This document shows, one piece after another, positions 52,735 through 61,949 of a stretch of 64,000 bases of DNA. The stretch is taken from the NCBI RefSeq assembly GCF_045689735.1, contig NZ_CP142685.1, forward strand, positions 1,054,001-1,118,000. The letters run 5' to 3'. The position numbers were made by a program, and so were the translations under genes. The notes beneath the pieces were generated by a model. The model was given only the letters and a program-made list of their open reading frames with translations, searched no databases and was not told where the DNA came from. Source of the DNA: Halothiobacillus sp045689735 (GTDB taxonomy: Bacteria > Pseudomonadota > Gammaproteobacteria > Halothiobacillales > Halothiobacillaceae). Every line of letters begins with the position of its first letter. Positions within the stretch are counted from its first letter, which is position 1.

Positions 52735-52810
52735 TCCAATGCGTAGCTTCTTACACAGCAGGCGAATAAAACAAGGGAAGGCCGATTAAACGACCAGAGA
52801 CGAACCAAAG

Positions 52811-52836
52811 AAAAAACCCGCCAGAATGCGGGTTTT
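52811..52836 (-). terminator. rho-independent terminator of tRNA-Leu
   Basis: AAAACCCGC / GCGGGTTTT with a 6-base loop. On the minus strand it runs into six T bases, 40 bases beyond the tRNA 3' end. It can also work on the plus strand for dnaE. Confidence 0.8.
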
Positions 52837-52878
52837 GGTGAATTGTGTCAGGAGTTGAGATTTCCTGAAAAACAGATA

Positions 52879-52963
<85 letters not shown>

Positions 52964-52978
52964 TTTCAAGTGGCGCGC

Positions 52979-53007
52979 ATTATGCGAGTGAAAAAATATG
53001 TTGTCAA
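52979..53007 (-). promoter_or_regulatory. promoter of tRNA-Leu
   Basis: On the minus strand TTGACA (53007-53002) is followed after 17 bases by CATAAT (52984-52979), 15 bases before the tRNA. The box pair spans the start codon of the divergent gene. Confidence 0.8.
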
Positions 53008-53453
53008 TACGCAAAGCCGATGACTTGGAAGTTACCTGGGTCAACCAATTGCTTTTCGGCTCACCCGACACGAGAAGCACACCAGCACAGCCAACCATCG
53101 GGATGATTGACTGTGATCCATCGCTGCCAGACACCCCGCTGGACTCGCTGGAAGATTGGCCGATTCTGGCCTATGCCGTCCCTTCAGGGTCTGTTTTCGA
53201 CGACGACTGCGGACATCGAATCGCCCAGATCAAAAACCTGTTTTCCGGCACCCTCGTCTTGTGGGCAAGGCCATCGATCGCCATCGCGGATTGTGGATGG
53301 GTGGAGCCCCTGCGCGGATTGGGCTTCCGTTTGCTTCAATCGAAGGATTATTGGGGTATGTGCTACTCAATCCGTGATTACAAAACGGTGCCCGACTGGC
53401 TCAACCCACGACACTGGGCGCATCCGGAGCGATGGGATCAATCACGCTGGTAA
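52998..53453 (+). CDS. DUF6231-like protein
   Basis: 151 residues, soluble. The body alternates short strands and helices with ADDLEVTWVNQLLFGS and SGTLVLWARPS. The C-terminal YSIRDYKTVPDWLNPRHWAH followed by PERWDQSRW matches my memory of the DUF6231 family of gammaproteobacteria, function unknown. No Shine-Dalgarno sequence precedes the ATG at 52998, which lies inside the tRNA-Leu promoter, so the real start may be further downstream. Family assignment was not verified. Confidence 0.65.
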   Translation: MLSIRKADDLEVTWVNQLLFGSPDTRSTPAQPTIGMIDCDPSLPDTPLDSLEDWPILAYAVPSGSVFDDDCGHRIAQIKNLFSGTLVLWARPSIAIADCGWVEPLRGLGFRLLQSKDYWGMCYSIRDYKTVPDWLNPRHWAHPERWDQSRW

Positions 53454-53469
53454 AAACCGTACAAGATGC

Positions 53470-53498
53470 GTGACATTGTCTGGCCGCCCGCGTAATAT
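53470..53498 (+). promoter_or_regulatory. promoter of the 33-residue membrane protein gene
   Basis: GTGACA (53470-53475), a 17-base spacer and TAATAT (53493-53498). The expected start of transcription near 53505 gives a short leader. Confidence 0.6.
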
Positions 53499-53529
53499 TA
53501 GGCCGATAATCTACTGAGGAGTGTTCATC

Positions 53530-53631
53530 ATGAAGTCAATTTTCAGCTTTGAGAATTTCCCGTTGAGCTTCATCGTCGGCCTGATCGTATTTTCATGGCT
53601 GTCCTTTTTGAGCGTCATCACCTTCGGTTGA
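53530..53631 (+). CDS. 33-residue single-helix membrane protein
   Basis: An ATG with GAGGAG eight bases upstream opens a frame of 33 codons ending in TGA. After KSIFSFENFP comes one hydrophobic helix of about 20 residues (SFIVGLIVFSWLSFLSVITF). A promoter lies 30 bases before the start and a perfect terminator follows, so it forms a complete one-gene unit. I know of no family name. Single-helix proteins of this size often bind larger membrane complexes, but no partner can be named. It could instead be an RNA gene with a chance frame, though the strong ribosome site argues against that. Confidence 0.7.
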   Translation: MKSIFSFENFPLSFIVGLIVFSWLSFLSVITFG

Positions 53632-53662
53632 TCGCCGATCAGGCAGTTACTGGGATAAAACT

Positions 53663-53694
53663 AAAAAGACCGCATGAGCACTGCGGTCTTTTTT
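53663..53694. terminator. bidirectional rho-independent terminator
   Basis: Perfect 12-bp stem AAAAAGACCGCA / TGCGGTCTTTTT with a 7-base loop and T runs in both directions. It ends the small-protein transcript and, from the other side, ubiB. Confidence 0.9.
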
Positions 53695-53711
53695 ATTACC
53701 CAAAATCCGTG

Positions 53712-55373
53712 TTACCGGCGCCATCCCTGCGCAATCAAGCCCAGCGCCAGCACTAGATTGAGCCAACCCACAATCGATAGATCGGCGAAATGCGGGTTAC
53801 TGGTCAGCCATGGCCAATGCAGCACAGCAAATACGACGAGCAGAATATAGCCGAGCGCAGCTTGACGGCCGCGCAATTGGCTGACGCGCCAAGCCTGCTG
53901 GAACTCCGCCAATACCCGGGTTTGTTCCGCCAGGCGCGCCGCCTGTTGCTGCTGGGTTTTCATGGTCTGCAGATGCATGCGAGGCATTTCCGCCAGATGT
54001 TCCATCCAGAATGGAAATTCATTTTTCAATCGTCGCAACAAACCCTTCGGCCCCATCCGGCGTCGCATCCATCGTTCAATGAACGGTTTGGCCGTGGCCC
54101 ACAAATCCAGATCTGGATAAAGTTGGCGCCCCAACCCTTCGATAGCTAATAAGGTTTTTTGCAGCAGAGTTAATTGCGGCTGAACCTCCATGTCAAAGCG
54201 CCGCGCTACCTGAAACAACCGAAACAAGAAATGTCCGAAGGAAATTTCTTTCAGAGGCTTTTGAAAAATTGGCTCACAGACCGTTCGAATGGCTGATTCA
54301 AATTCTTCAACCCGCGTGGTGGCCGGCACCCAGCCGGACTCCACATGCAATTCCGCCACGCGGCGGTAATCCCGATTGAAAAATGCGTGAAAATTTTCGG
54401 CGATGTAGCGTTGATCTTCCGGCATCAAGCTGCCGACGATGCCAAAATCGATGGCCATATATTTCGGCTGCTGCGGGTTGCTGACATCCACGAAAATGTT
54501 GCCTGGATGCATATCGGCATGGAAGAAGTTGTTATCGAAAACCTGGGTAAAGAACACCTCCACCCCGCGTTCAGCCAGCACTTTCATATCGACACCGGCC
54601 GCGCGCAATACCTCGGTCTGGGCAATGGGCACACCGAAAATTCGCTCTTGCACCAGCACCTCGGTTCGACACCAATCCCAATAGATTTGCGGGACATACA
54701 ACAGCGGAGATTGTTCAAAGTGGCGCCGTAATTCCGCCGCATTGGCCGCTTCGCGCATTAAATCCAGCTCGTCCATCAGGGTTTTGTCGAATTCAGCAAC
54801 CACGGCCACCGGATGCAGCCTCGGCCCTTCAGACCAGTACCGCTCAGCCAGTCGGGCAATGCTGTACAAAATCTCCAGATCTTGCCGAATCCGGCGTTCG
54901 ACCCCAGGACGAACGATTTTGACAATCACTTCCGCGCCATCATGCAATCGAGCGGCATGGACCTGGGCAATCGACGCGGAGGCCATTGGCTCGACCGAAA
55001 ATTCGGCAAACGCCTGCGCGATCGAGCACCCCAGGGCTCGCTCGATTCGTTGGCGCGCCAAGACGGCCGGGAATGGCCGAACCCGGTCTTGTAGCTGGGC
55101 GAGCGCGGCGGCGTAGTCGGGCGGAAGCAAGTCATTCCGGGTTGACAGCATTTGCCCAAACTTGACGAAGATCGGCCCTAAATCTTCTAGTGCCGCCACC
55201 AGGCGTTGCGGCTTTGAACGGTGGCGATTTCCGGCTAGCCAGTACCAAGGAGATAAATAGCTGAAGAACCGCACCGGCCGAAGCCAAGGCAAGGCCAGCA
55301 CCAGTTCATCCAATCCATGTCGAAAAAAAACCGTCTGGATGACGATCAACCGCCAGAACACACGAAAATTCAT
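53712..55373 (-). CDS. ubiB: ubiquinone biosynthesis regulatory kinase UbiB
   Basis: 553 residues, the ABC1/UbiB atypical kinase-like family needed for ubiquinone synthesis. Motifs: PIFVKFGQMLSTRNDLLPPD (KxGQ), PMASASIAQVHAARL, DMHPGNIFVD and AIDFGIVGSL. Two C-terminal membrane helices (about 505-550) anchor it. Its ATG overlaps the ubiJ stop (ATGA). In E. coli the order is ubiE-ubiJ-ubiB; ubiE is not present here. Confidence 0.96.
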   Translation of the reverse strand: MNFRVFWRLIVIQTVFFRHGLDELVLALPWLRPVRFFSYLSPWYWLAGNRHRSKPQRLVAALEDLGPIFVKFGQMLSTRNDLLPPDYAAALAQLQDRVRPFPAVLARQRIERALGCSIAQAFAEFSVEPMASASIAQVHAARLHDGAEVIVKIVRPGVERRIRQDLEILYSIARLAERYWSEGPRLHPVAVVAEFDKTLMDELDLMREAANAAELRRHFEQSPLLYVPQIYWDWCRTEVLVQERIFGVPIAQTEVLRAAGVDMKVLAERGVEVFFTQVFDNNFFHADMHPGNIFVDVSNPQQPKYMAIDFGIVGSLMPEDQRYIAENFHAFFNRDYRRVAELHVESGWVPATTRVEEFESAIRTVCEPIFQKPLKEISFGHFLFRLFQVARRFDMEVQPQLTLLQKTLLAIEGLGRQLYPDLDLWATAKPFIERWMRRRMGPKGLLRRLKNEFPFWMEHLAEMPRMHLQTMKTQQQQAARLAEQTRVLAEFQQAWRVSQLRGRQAALGYILLVVFAVLHWPWLTSNPHFADLSIVGWLNLVLALGLIAQGWRR

Positions 55374-55993
55374 TCAGCCCCCAAATGTTCGAGCCGCGTG
55401 ATTCGGGCGATCAGTTGATCCGTGTGATCTCGTACCGCATCCACCCCATCGACCCAATTCTGCACTGACGATGCGGTCGGCAGCATGTCTCGTTCAAAAA
55501 CCAGAAAATCTTTAAGTTCCATGCGACGCGTCTGGCGCCAGATCGCGCGCTCTGCGCGTCGCGCCTGCCACTGACGATCCAGCCAACCCGCTGGAGCCAC
55601 TCCAATTTTTTCAGCCAACAGCGCGAAGAAATCACCATCCATCGCCAGAAGCAGCCGCAAAACCGATTCTGCTGCGGCCTGATCTCCTTCGATCTGCACA
55701 TCACCCGCGAATAAGGCATCCATCGGCGCCGCAGATTGCTGGGCGCGAATCAGGCCGAATGTGCTGGCACGGATGGTGGCCGTCGGCATGCCTTCGATAT
55801 CCCGCAACAGCAGAATCCCGGTTTCAGTCACACAAAGGACAAACGACAGGCTCGGATCACGAAGCTCTAAACGAAACCGCTGATCCGCCTGTCGCTGCCA
55901 ACGAGGCCATTGCACGGGATCACGACGGATCAATCGATTCAGGCTGCCTTCCAGCCAAAGCAGCACGGGTGTCGGTAATTTCAACAGGGACAT
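55370..55993 (-). CDS. ubiJ: ubiquinone biosynthesis accessory factor UbiJ
   Basis: 207 residues from MSLLKLPTPVLLWLEGSLN. SCP2-like lipid-binding domain (about 40-110, with ASTFGLIRAQQSAAPMDALF and GDVQIEGDQAAAESVLRLL), then a helical C-terminal tail. UbiJ acts with UbiK in the soluble ubiquinone synthesis complex. I use the ATG at 55993; the frame is open to 56068 upstream, but homology starts here. It diverges from the SUF operon. Confidence 0.9.
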   Translation of the reverse strand: MSLLKLPTPVLLWLEGSLNRLIRRDPVQWPRWQRQADQRFRLELRDPSLSFVLCVTETGILLLRDIEGMPTATIRASTFGLIRAQQSAAPMDALFAGDVQIEGDQAAAESVLRLLLAMDGDFFALLAEKIGVAPAGWLDRQWQARRAERAIWRQTRRMELKDFLVFERDMLPTASSVQNWVDGVDAVRDHTDQLIARITRLEHLGAE

Positions 55994-56088
55994 CGTTGGT
56001 CGGATCTCTATACATCGTGGGCACGGCAAATGCGCCCTCATCTTAACAACCGCGAGCCAGCAAAGCACACGCGATCGGCTGCCGCTGC

Positions 56089-56116
56089 TTGAAAAATAAG
56101 ACTGATTTTGTACAAT
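56089..56116 (+). promoter_or_regulatory. promoter of the SUF operon
   Basis: TTGAAA (56089-56094), a 16-base spacer and TACAAT (56111-56116). The first gene starts about 35 bases later. An Rrf2-type regulator encoded first could bind here, but I see no clear operator. Confidence 0.6.
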
Positions 56117-56151
56117 TTAAGCATCCCCATAACCTAAGGATTCGCGGCGCT

Positions 56152-56649
56152 GTGCTCAAGATCAGTCGCATGAGTGATTACGCCATTGTCGTTTTGCTGG
56201 AACTGGCACGGCAACCCATTGCCCAGGGCAATGCCAAGCGGCTGGCGGCGGCCACGGCACTCTCGCTGCCAACCGTTGGTAAGCTATTGAAACTCTTGTC
56301 GGCAGCCGGATTGCTGGTCTCGCAACAGGGTCGCGGCGGGGGATATCGCTTGGTGCGATCGCCAGAACAGATCACCCTTGCCCAAATCATCGAGGCGATC
56401 GACGGGCCGATTGCCATGACCAGTTGCGTCGGGGATCACCCCGATTGCTCGCGAGAAGAGCACTGCACTGCCCGACCGCACTGGGTGGTGCTCAACCAGA
56501 ATTTGCGCAACCTGCTGGCCAGCATCACACTCGCCCGCCTGTTGACACCTTGTGAGGCGTCACCGACCTGGTTTCCACCCAATTATCCGAGGCAATCTGG
56601 CTTACTCGCCTTGCCTCAATCACGCCCCGTTGGAGCTTGCCATGAGTGA
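56152..56649 (+). CDS. Rrf2-family SUF operon regulator
   Basis: 165 residues from a GTG (KISRMSDYAIVVLLELA follows the first two residues, as in Rrf2-type SUF regulators). Winged helix with LSLPTVGKLLKLLSAAGLL and QGRGGGYRLVR. Three cysteines, C92, C99 and C105 (SCVGDHPDCSREEHC), match the iron-sulfur ligands of IscR/SufR-type sensors. AAGGA precedes the GTG by about 11 bases, a long gap. The frame is open earlier, but within the promoter. It overlaps sufB by eight bases, so it likely autoregulates the operon in response to cluster supply. Confidence 0.93.
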   Translation: MLKISRMSDYAIVVLLELARQPIAQGNAKRLAAATALSLPTVGKLLKLLSAAGLLVSQQGRGGGYRLVRSPEQITLAQIIEAIDGPIAMTSCVGDHPDCSREEHCTARPHWVVLNQNLRNLLASITLARLLTPCEASPTWFPPNYPRQSGLLALPQSRPVGACHE

Positions 56650-58114
56650 TCCCACCCTCAGCCATCCGATCAGCGACACACAAGAGATCGAGCAACTCGT
56701 CCAGCGGGAATACAAGTACGGCTTTACCACCGACATCGAGCAGGACATCATTCCCCCCGGTTTGAACGAAGAGGTGATCCGGCTGATTTCCGCCAAGAAA
56801 AACGAGCCGGAATTCCTGCTCGAATGGCGACTGAAGGCGTATCGCCATTGGCTGACCCTGACCCCGCCGACTTGGGCGCATGTGCACTACCCGCCCATCG
56901 ACTATCAGGCATTGTCTTATTTCGCCGCACCCAAATCGCGCGACGATGCGCCGAAAAGTCTCGATGAGGTTGACCCCAAACTGCTCGCGACCTACGAAAA
57001 ACTGGGCATTCCCCTGCACGAGCGCGCCGCGCTGGCGGGGGTTGCCGTCGATGCCGTGTTCGACAGTGTTTCCGTCACCACCACCTTCAAGGAAAAGCTG
57101 GCCGAGGCGGGGGTGATTTTCTGTTCGTTTTCCGAGGCGGTACACAACCACCCCGATCTGGTTCGCCAATACCTCGGCACGGTCGTCCCCGCTGGCGATA
57201 ACTACTACGCCGCGCTCAATTCCGCCGTGTTTTCTGATGGTTCCTTCGTGTTCGTACCCAAGGGCGTGCGCTGCCCGATGGAGCTGTCAACCTATTTCCG
57301 CATCAATGCCAAGAATACCGGCCAGTTCGAACGCACGCTGATCATTGCCGAGGAAGGCGCGCAGGTGAGCTATCTGGAAGGCTGCACGGCGCCGCAACGC
57401 GATGAAAACCAGCTCCATGCCGCCGTGGTCGAGTTGGTGGCGCTCGACGACGCGACCATCAAGTATTCCACCGTGCAGAACTGGTATCCGGGCGATGAAG
57501 AAGGCAAAGGCGGCATTTACAACTTCGTGACCAAGCGCGGCGATGCACGCGGCGCACGCAGCAAAATCACTTGGACCCAGGTGGAAGCCGGTTCCGCGAT
57601 TACCTGGAAATACCCAAGCTGCATCCTGCGGGGCGATGATTCTGTCGGCGAGTTCTACTCGGTCGCCGTGAGCAACAATTTCCAGCAAGTCGATTCGGGC
57701 ACCAAGATGATTCATCTCGGCAAGCGCACCCGCAGCACGATCGTGTCGAAGAGCATTTCCGCCGGGCGCTCGCAAAACAGTTACCGTGGCCTCGTGCATG
57801 TCGGCAAATCCGCCGATGACGCGCGCAACTTTACCCAGTGTGATGCCTTGCTGATCGGCGACCGGAACGGGGCACACACCTTCCCCTATATCGAAGTCAA
57901 AAACCCCTCGGCCAAGATCGAGCACGAAGCCACCACCTCGAAAATCAGCGATGACCAGATTTTCTATCTGCAATCGCGCGGCATCAGTGAAGAGAATGCC
58001 ACCAACATGATCGTGAATGGATTCTGCAAGGAAGTGTTCAACGAATTACCGATGGAGTTCGCGGTAGAAGCCCAAGCCTTGCTGGCCGTCTCGCTGGAAG
58101 GCTCCGTCGGCTAA
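56642..58114 (+). CDS. sufB: Fe-S cluster assembly scaffold SufB
   Basis: 490 residues. With SufC and SufD it forms the SufBC2D scaffold. Motifs: YKYGFTTDIEQDIIPPGLNE, VSYLEGCTAPQRDENQLHAA and ITWKYPSCILRGDDSVGEFY, and C-terminal SRGISEENATNMIVNGFCKE. The ATG at 56642 lies within the end of the regulator gene. An upstream frame to 56552 is open, but out of homology. Confidence 0.97.
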   Translation: MSDPTLSHPISDTQEIEQLVQREYKYGFTTDIEQDIIPPGLNEEVIRLISAKKNEPEFLLEWRLKAYRHWLTLTPPTWAHVHYPPIDYQALSYFAAPKSRDDAPKSLDEVDPKLLATYEKLGIPLHERAALAGVAVDAVFDSVSVTTTFKEKLAEAGVIFCSFSEAVHNHPDLVRQYLGTVVPAGDNYYAALNSAVFSDGSFVFVPKGVRCPMELSTYFRINAKNTGQFERTLIIAEEGAQVSYLEGCTAPQRDENQLHAAVVELVALDDATIKYSTVQNWYPGDEEGKGGIYNFVTKRGDARGARSKITWTQVEAGSAITWKYPSCILRGDDSVGEFYSVAVSNNFQQVDSGTKMIHLGKRTRSTIVSKSISAGRSQNSYRGLVHVGKSADDARNFTQCDALLIGDRNGAHTFPYIEVKNPSAKIEHEATTSKISDDQIFYLQSRGISEENATNMIVNGFCKEVFNELPMEFAVEAQALLAVSLEGSVG

Positions 58115-58137
58115 CCGGAAATAACTAGAGAAATATC

Positions 58138-58893
58138 ATGAGCTTATTAGAAATTAAAAACCTGCATGCTTCGATTGGCGACAAACCGATTCTGCGTGGC
58201 ATCCGTCTCACGGTGAATGCCGGCGAAGTCCACGCGATCATGGGGCCGAACGGTTCAGGCAAAAGCACGCTGTGTCAGGTGCTTGGCGGCCGTGAGGGGT
58301 ATGAGGTAACCGAGGGCAGCGTTCAGTTCGACGGCCAGGATCTGCTGGCGCTCCCCACCGAAGAACGGGCGACAGCGGGCGTGCTGCTCGGCTTTCAGCA
58401 TCCGGTCGAGATTCCCGGCGTCAAAAATATTTACCTGCTCAAGGAAGCGCTCAATGCCCAGCGCGCAGCGCGCGGGCTGGGTGAAATCGACACCTTTGCG
58501 TTCATGAAACAGATCCGTGAACTCACGCGGTCGATGGGTATGGATGATGCTTTCTTACATCGGGGCGTGAACGACGGCTTTTCCGGCGGTGAAAAAAAGC
58601 GGAACGAAATCCTGCAAATGCTGCTGTTGCAGCCGAAGCTGGCCTTGCTGGATGAAACCGATTCGGGGCTGGATATCGATGCCCTGAAAGTGGTTTCCGA
58701 GGGAATCAACCGCTTGCGGGGGGAAGATCGCGGCATCGTGCTGGTCACACACTATCAGCGCCTGCTGAGCTATGTCGAGCCGGACTTCGTCCACATTCTC
58801 TACAAAGGACGCATCATCAAATCCGGCGATAAATCGTTGGCGCTGCAACTGGAAGCCGAGGGCTACCAGGAGATTCTGGACGCGGCATCATGA
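58138..58893 (+). CDS. sufC: Fe-S cluster assembly ATPase SufC
   Basis: 251 residues, ABC ATPase. Walker A GPNGSGKST, signature FSGGEKKRNE and Walker B LALLDETDSGLD. It drives rearrangement of SufB-SufD. It lies 23 bases after sufB and overlaps sufD by four bases (ATGA). Confidence 0.97.
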   Translation: MSLLEIKNLHASIGDKPILRGIRLTVNAGEVHAIMGPNGSGKSTLCQVLGGREGYEVTEGSVQFDGQDLLALPTEERATAGVLLGFQHPVEIPGVKNIYLLKEALNAQRAARGLGEIDTFAFMKQIRELTRSMGMDDAFLHRGVNDGFSGGEKKRNEILQMLLLQPKLALLDETDSGLDIDALKVVSEGINRLRGEDRGIVLVTHYQRLLSYVEPDFVHILYKGRIIKSGDKSLALQLEAEGYQEILDAAS

Positions 58894-60170
58894 ATCCGAG
58901 TCGTAGCCCTCTCCCCCAATGGCTGACTGATCTCTCCCCCGCCGACGCGTTGGCGCCCATTGCGGTGCGTCAACACGCGATGGCGCAGGCGCAAACCTGG
59001 GGGCTGCCTTCCTTGCGCGATGAAGAATGGCGCTGGACGAATCTTCGTCCCGTCACTCAGTTCCGGCCAACGACCGAAACACCAAGCGCCATCCCCACAG
59101 CAGATACACTGGCCGCCGGATTACCCGATGCGCTGGTGATCCGGTTTATCGACGGCATCCTGCAACCCTTGCCGCAGGATTGCCCGGTCGGCTTGCGCGT
59201 GACGGCCTTGTTTGACGCCGACGAAACCGCTCGTCAGGCCGCTTTTCGGCCAGATGCCACGGATGCCAATGATGCCCTGCTGGCGCTGAATACGGCGCTC
59301 GCCGACACGGGTATCGTGCTGACGCTGGCGGCGAATACCGTCCTCGATCGGCCCGTATGGATCGACTGGCAGGCGACCGGCGGCGCGTTTTCCTCGCCGC
59401 GCATTTTGCTGAAGCTTGGCGCACATAGCCAACTCACCTTGCTGGAAACCGATCAGGGTGCGGCGAACCAAGCGAGCTGGCGTAACGGTGTCATGGTCGT
59501 CGAACAGGGCGAAAACAGCGCCCTGACGCACATCCACTTAGGGCTGAGCGGTTCGGCCCGCCTGCTGACCGATCGCCAATTTGTCGAGCTGCCGCGCGAT
59601 GCCCGTTTTACTTCCATCAATATCCAGCTCGATGGGCAGCTCATCCGCCGGGAAATCGATGTCAACATTCGCGCCCCCGGTGGGCACTGTGATCTGTTCG
59701 GCCTGCTGATGCCGCGCGGCAAGCAAGTCATGGACACCCATACGCGCCTGACGCATGGCGCGGCGCATACCACCAGCGATGAGCGGTATCAGATCATCGC
59801 GGACGAATCCGGTCGCGGCATTTTCAAAGGTCGGATCCTGGTGGCACAGGATGCGCAAAAAATTCAGGCCTACCAAAACAGCCGGAATCTGTTGCTCTCA
59901 CCCACGGCGGAAATCAACACCAAGCCGGAACTCGAAATCTATGCGGATGATGTGAAATGCAGCCACGGCGCCACCATCGGCCAGCTTGATCCAGAGGCGC
60001 TGTATTACCTCAAGAGCCGGGGCATCAATGAAACCGCCGCGCGGCAATTGTTGATCGCAGGATTTGCGCAGGAAATTCTGGACAAACTGCCACTCCCCGC
60101 GCTCACCGGCTATCTCGCAGCGCAGATCGGCGCGCTTCAGCAGCCACTCAGCGACGGAGCGCGGAATTGA
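58890..60170 (+). CDS. sufD: Fe-S cluster assembly protein SufD
   Basis: 426 residues, structural partner of SufB. N-terminal helical segment (LPSLRDEEWRWTNLRPV), then the beta-helix core ending DDVKCSHGATIGQLDPEALY and YLKSRGINETAARQLLIAGF. Its TGA overlaps the sufS ATG by one base. Confidence 0.96.
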   Translation: MNPSRSPLPQWLTDLSPADALAPIAVRQHAMAQAQTWGLPSLRDEEWRWTNLRPVTQFRPTTETPSAIPTADTLAAGLPDALVIRFIDGILQPLPQDCPVGLRVTALFDADETARQAAFRPDATDANDALLALNTALADTGIVLTLAANTVLDRPVWIDWQATGGAFSSPRILLKLGAHSQLTLLETDQGAANQASWRNGVMVVEQGENSALTHIHLGLSGSARLLTDRQFVELPRDARFTSINIQLDGQLIRREIDVNIRAPGGHCDLFGLLMPRGKQVMDTHTRLTHGAAHTTSDERYQIIADESGRGIFKGRILVAQDAQKIQAYQNSRNLLLSPTAEINTKPELEIYADDVKCSHGATIGQLDPEALYYLKSRGINETAARQLLIAGFAQEILDKLPLPALTGYLAAQIGALQQPLSDGARN

Positions 60171-61396
60171 TGCCTGCCGCGTTCGATGTCACCGCCCTGC
60201 GCGCGCAATTCCCCGCGCTGCATCAGTCCATCCACGGGCAACCGCTGGTCTATCTCGACAATGCCGCCACCACGCAAAAGCCGCAGTGCGTGATCGACGC
60301 CGTGCGCGACTTTTATCTGCACGACAATGCCAACATCCATCGCGGCGTGCATAGCCTCTCGGCACGCGCCACCGAGCGCTACGAAGCGGCGCGAGAAAGC
60401 ATCCGGCGAAGCCTGAATGCCGCGAATCTCGACGAAATCGTGTTTGTGCGCGGCGTGACCGAGGCAATCAACCTCGTGGCCGCGAGCTTTGGGCAAACGC
60501 TGAAGGCGGGCGATGAAATTCTGATTTCCGCCCTCGAACACCACGCCAATATCGTGCCCTGGCACCTCTTGCGTGAACGGCAAGGCATTGTGCTCAAAGT
60601 CATTCCAGCCACGGCCAAGGGCGAACTTGATCTCGCCGCCCTGCCCGGCCTGATCACCCCCCGTACACGGCTGATCGCGGTCAATCAGGTCTCCAACGCC
60701 CTTGGCACGATCAATCCAGTCCAGGAAATCTGTGCGCTGGCACGGGCTCACGGCATTCCCAGCCTGATCGATGGCGCCCAGGGTTTACCGCATGGACCGG
60801 TCGATGTACAGGCCATCGGCTGTGATTTCTACGCTTTTTCCGGTCATAAGGTATTTGCGCCCAGTGGCGTCGGCGCACTCTATGCGCGCCGCCCCTGGCT
60901 CGACACCCTGCCGCCCTATCAAGGCGGCGGCGATATGATCGAAGTGGTGCGGTTTGATGGCGTGCGCTATGCCCCGCCCCCCGCCAAATTCGAGGCCGGT
61001 ACACCGAACATCGAAGGCGCCATCGGCCTTGCTGCCGCACTCGACTGGCACGCCCAGCAAGACTGGACAGGCATCGCCCGCCATGAAGCGGAATTACTCG
61101 CCGCCGCCACGGCCGGGCTGGCCGGCCTACCCGGCGTCCGACTGATTGGCACGGCACCGCACAAGGCGGCGGTGGTTTCTTTCGTGATGGACGGTATTCA
61201 CCCACACGATATAGGCACCCTGCTCGATGCCCAAGGAATCGCCGTCCGCACCGGCCAGCATTGCGCGATGCCCATTCTCGAACAACTCGGCGCGAGCAGC
61301 GGCACCGTTCGCGCCTCGTTCACCTGTTACAACACCCTGCAAGAAGTCGAGTCCTTGGTGCGTGCCGTGCGCCGGGCTCAACAGATGCTCAGTTGA
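60170..61396 (+). CDS. sufS: cysteine desulfurase SufS
   Basis: 408 residues, type II cysteine desulfurase, PLP-dependent. PLP lysine in YAFSGHKVFAPSGVGALY; active-site cysteine in VRTGQHCAMPIL. It passes persulfide to SufE encoded in the same operon. I start at the ATG at 60170 overlapping the sufD stop; a TTG one codon upstream is also open. Confidence 0.96.
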   Translation: MPAAFDVTALRAQFPALHQSIHGQPLVYLDNAATTQKPQCVIDAVRDFYLHDNANIHRGVHSLSARATERYEAARESIRRSLNAANLDEIVFVRGVTEAINLVAASFGQTLKAGDEILISALEHHANIVPWHLLRERQGIVLKVIPATAKGELDLAALPGLITPRTRLIAVNQVSNALGTINPVQEICALARAHGIPSLIDGAQGLPHGPVDVQAIGCDFYAFSGHKVFAPSGVGALYARRPWLDTLPPYQGGGDMIEVVRFDGVRYAPPPAKFEAGTPNIEGAIGLAAALDWHAQQDWTGIARHEAELLAAATAGLAGLPGVRLIGTAPHKAAVVSFVMDGIHPHDIGTLLDAQGIAVRTGQHCAMPILEQLGASSGTVRASFTCYNTLQEVESLVRAVRRAQQMLS

Positions 61397-61403
61397 GGAA
61401 CCC

Positions 61404-61949
61404 ATGGAACCCATCGAACGCGTTCGATTGACCCGTGATTGTGTCGCCATCATGGTGCCTTCCGGGCAAAAAGTGCTGGCCTCGAAAGACACCCCTGTCG
61501 AAATCATGCAGGCGCTGGGCGGCAGTTTTACCATCAAGGCGCGCGGTCACCTGCTGCGGGTTGAAGGCAAAGACGCCGATGCACTCGGCAAAGAGCCACC
61601 GCCCAAGCCCGAAGTGCCGGAAAACGCGACGGATGCCGACATCGAACAGATGGTCTGGGAACAGCTCAAGGGCGTGTTCGATCCCGAAATTCCGATCAAT
61701 ATCGTGGATTTGGGCTTGGTGTACCGGGTCAAGGTATTGCCGCTGCCCGTCAGCGGGCGGCGCGTCGAAGTCGATATGACCCTCACTGCACCGGGCTGCG
61801 GCATGGGCGGCGTGATTGCTTCCGATGCACATCAACGCATCATGGAAATTCCCACAGTCGAAGAAGCGGCGGTCGAGCTGGTATTCGATCCACCCTGGCA
61901 TCGAGAGATGATGTCGGAAGCCGCCCGACTCGCCACGGGGATGTTCTGA
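61404..61949 (+). CDS. sufT: Fe-S assembly factor SufT
   Basis: 181 residues from MEPIERVRLTRDCVAIMVPS. The N-terminal part is specific to SufT. The C-terminal part is the MIP18/DUF59 domain (about 85-170) with FDPEIPINIVDLGLVYRV and TLTAPGCGMG. GAGGAA precedes the ATG by five bases. SufT helps cluster maturation in other bacteria; the exact role is not settled. It ends overlapping the Rieske gene by one base. Confidence 0.94.
   Translation: MEPIERVRLTRDCVAIMVPSGQKVLASKDTPVEIMQALGGSFTIKARGHLLRVEGKDADALGKEPPPKPEVPENATDADIEQMVWEQLKGVFDPEIPINIVDLGLVYRVKVLPLPVSGRRVEVDMTLTAPGCGMGGVIASDAHQRIMEIPTVEEAAVELVFDPPWHREMMSEAARLATGMF

Noticed and set aside
57287..57973. Minus-strand 228-codon frame inside sufB
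   Set aside because: Antisense shadow of a conserved gene; no ribosome site.
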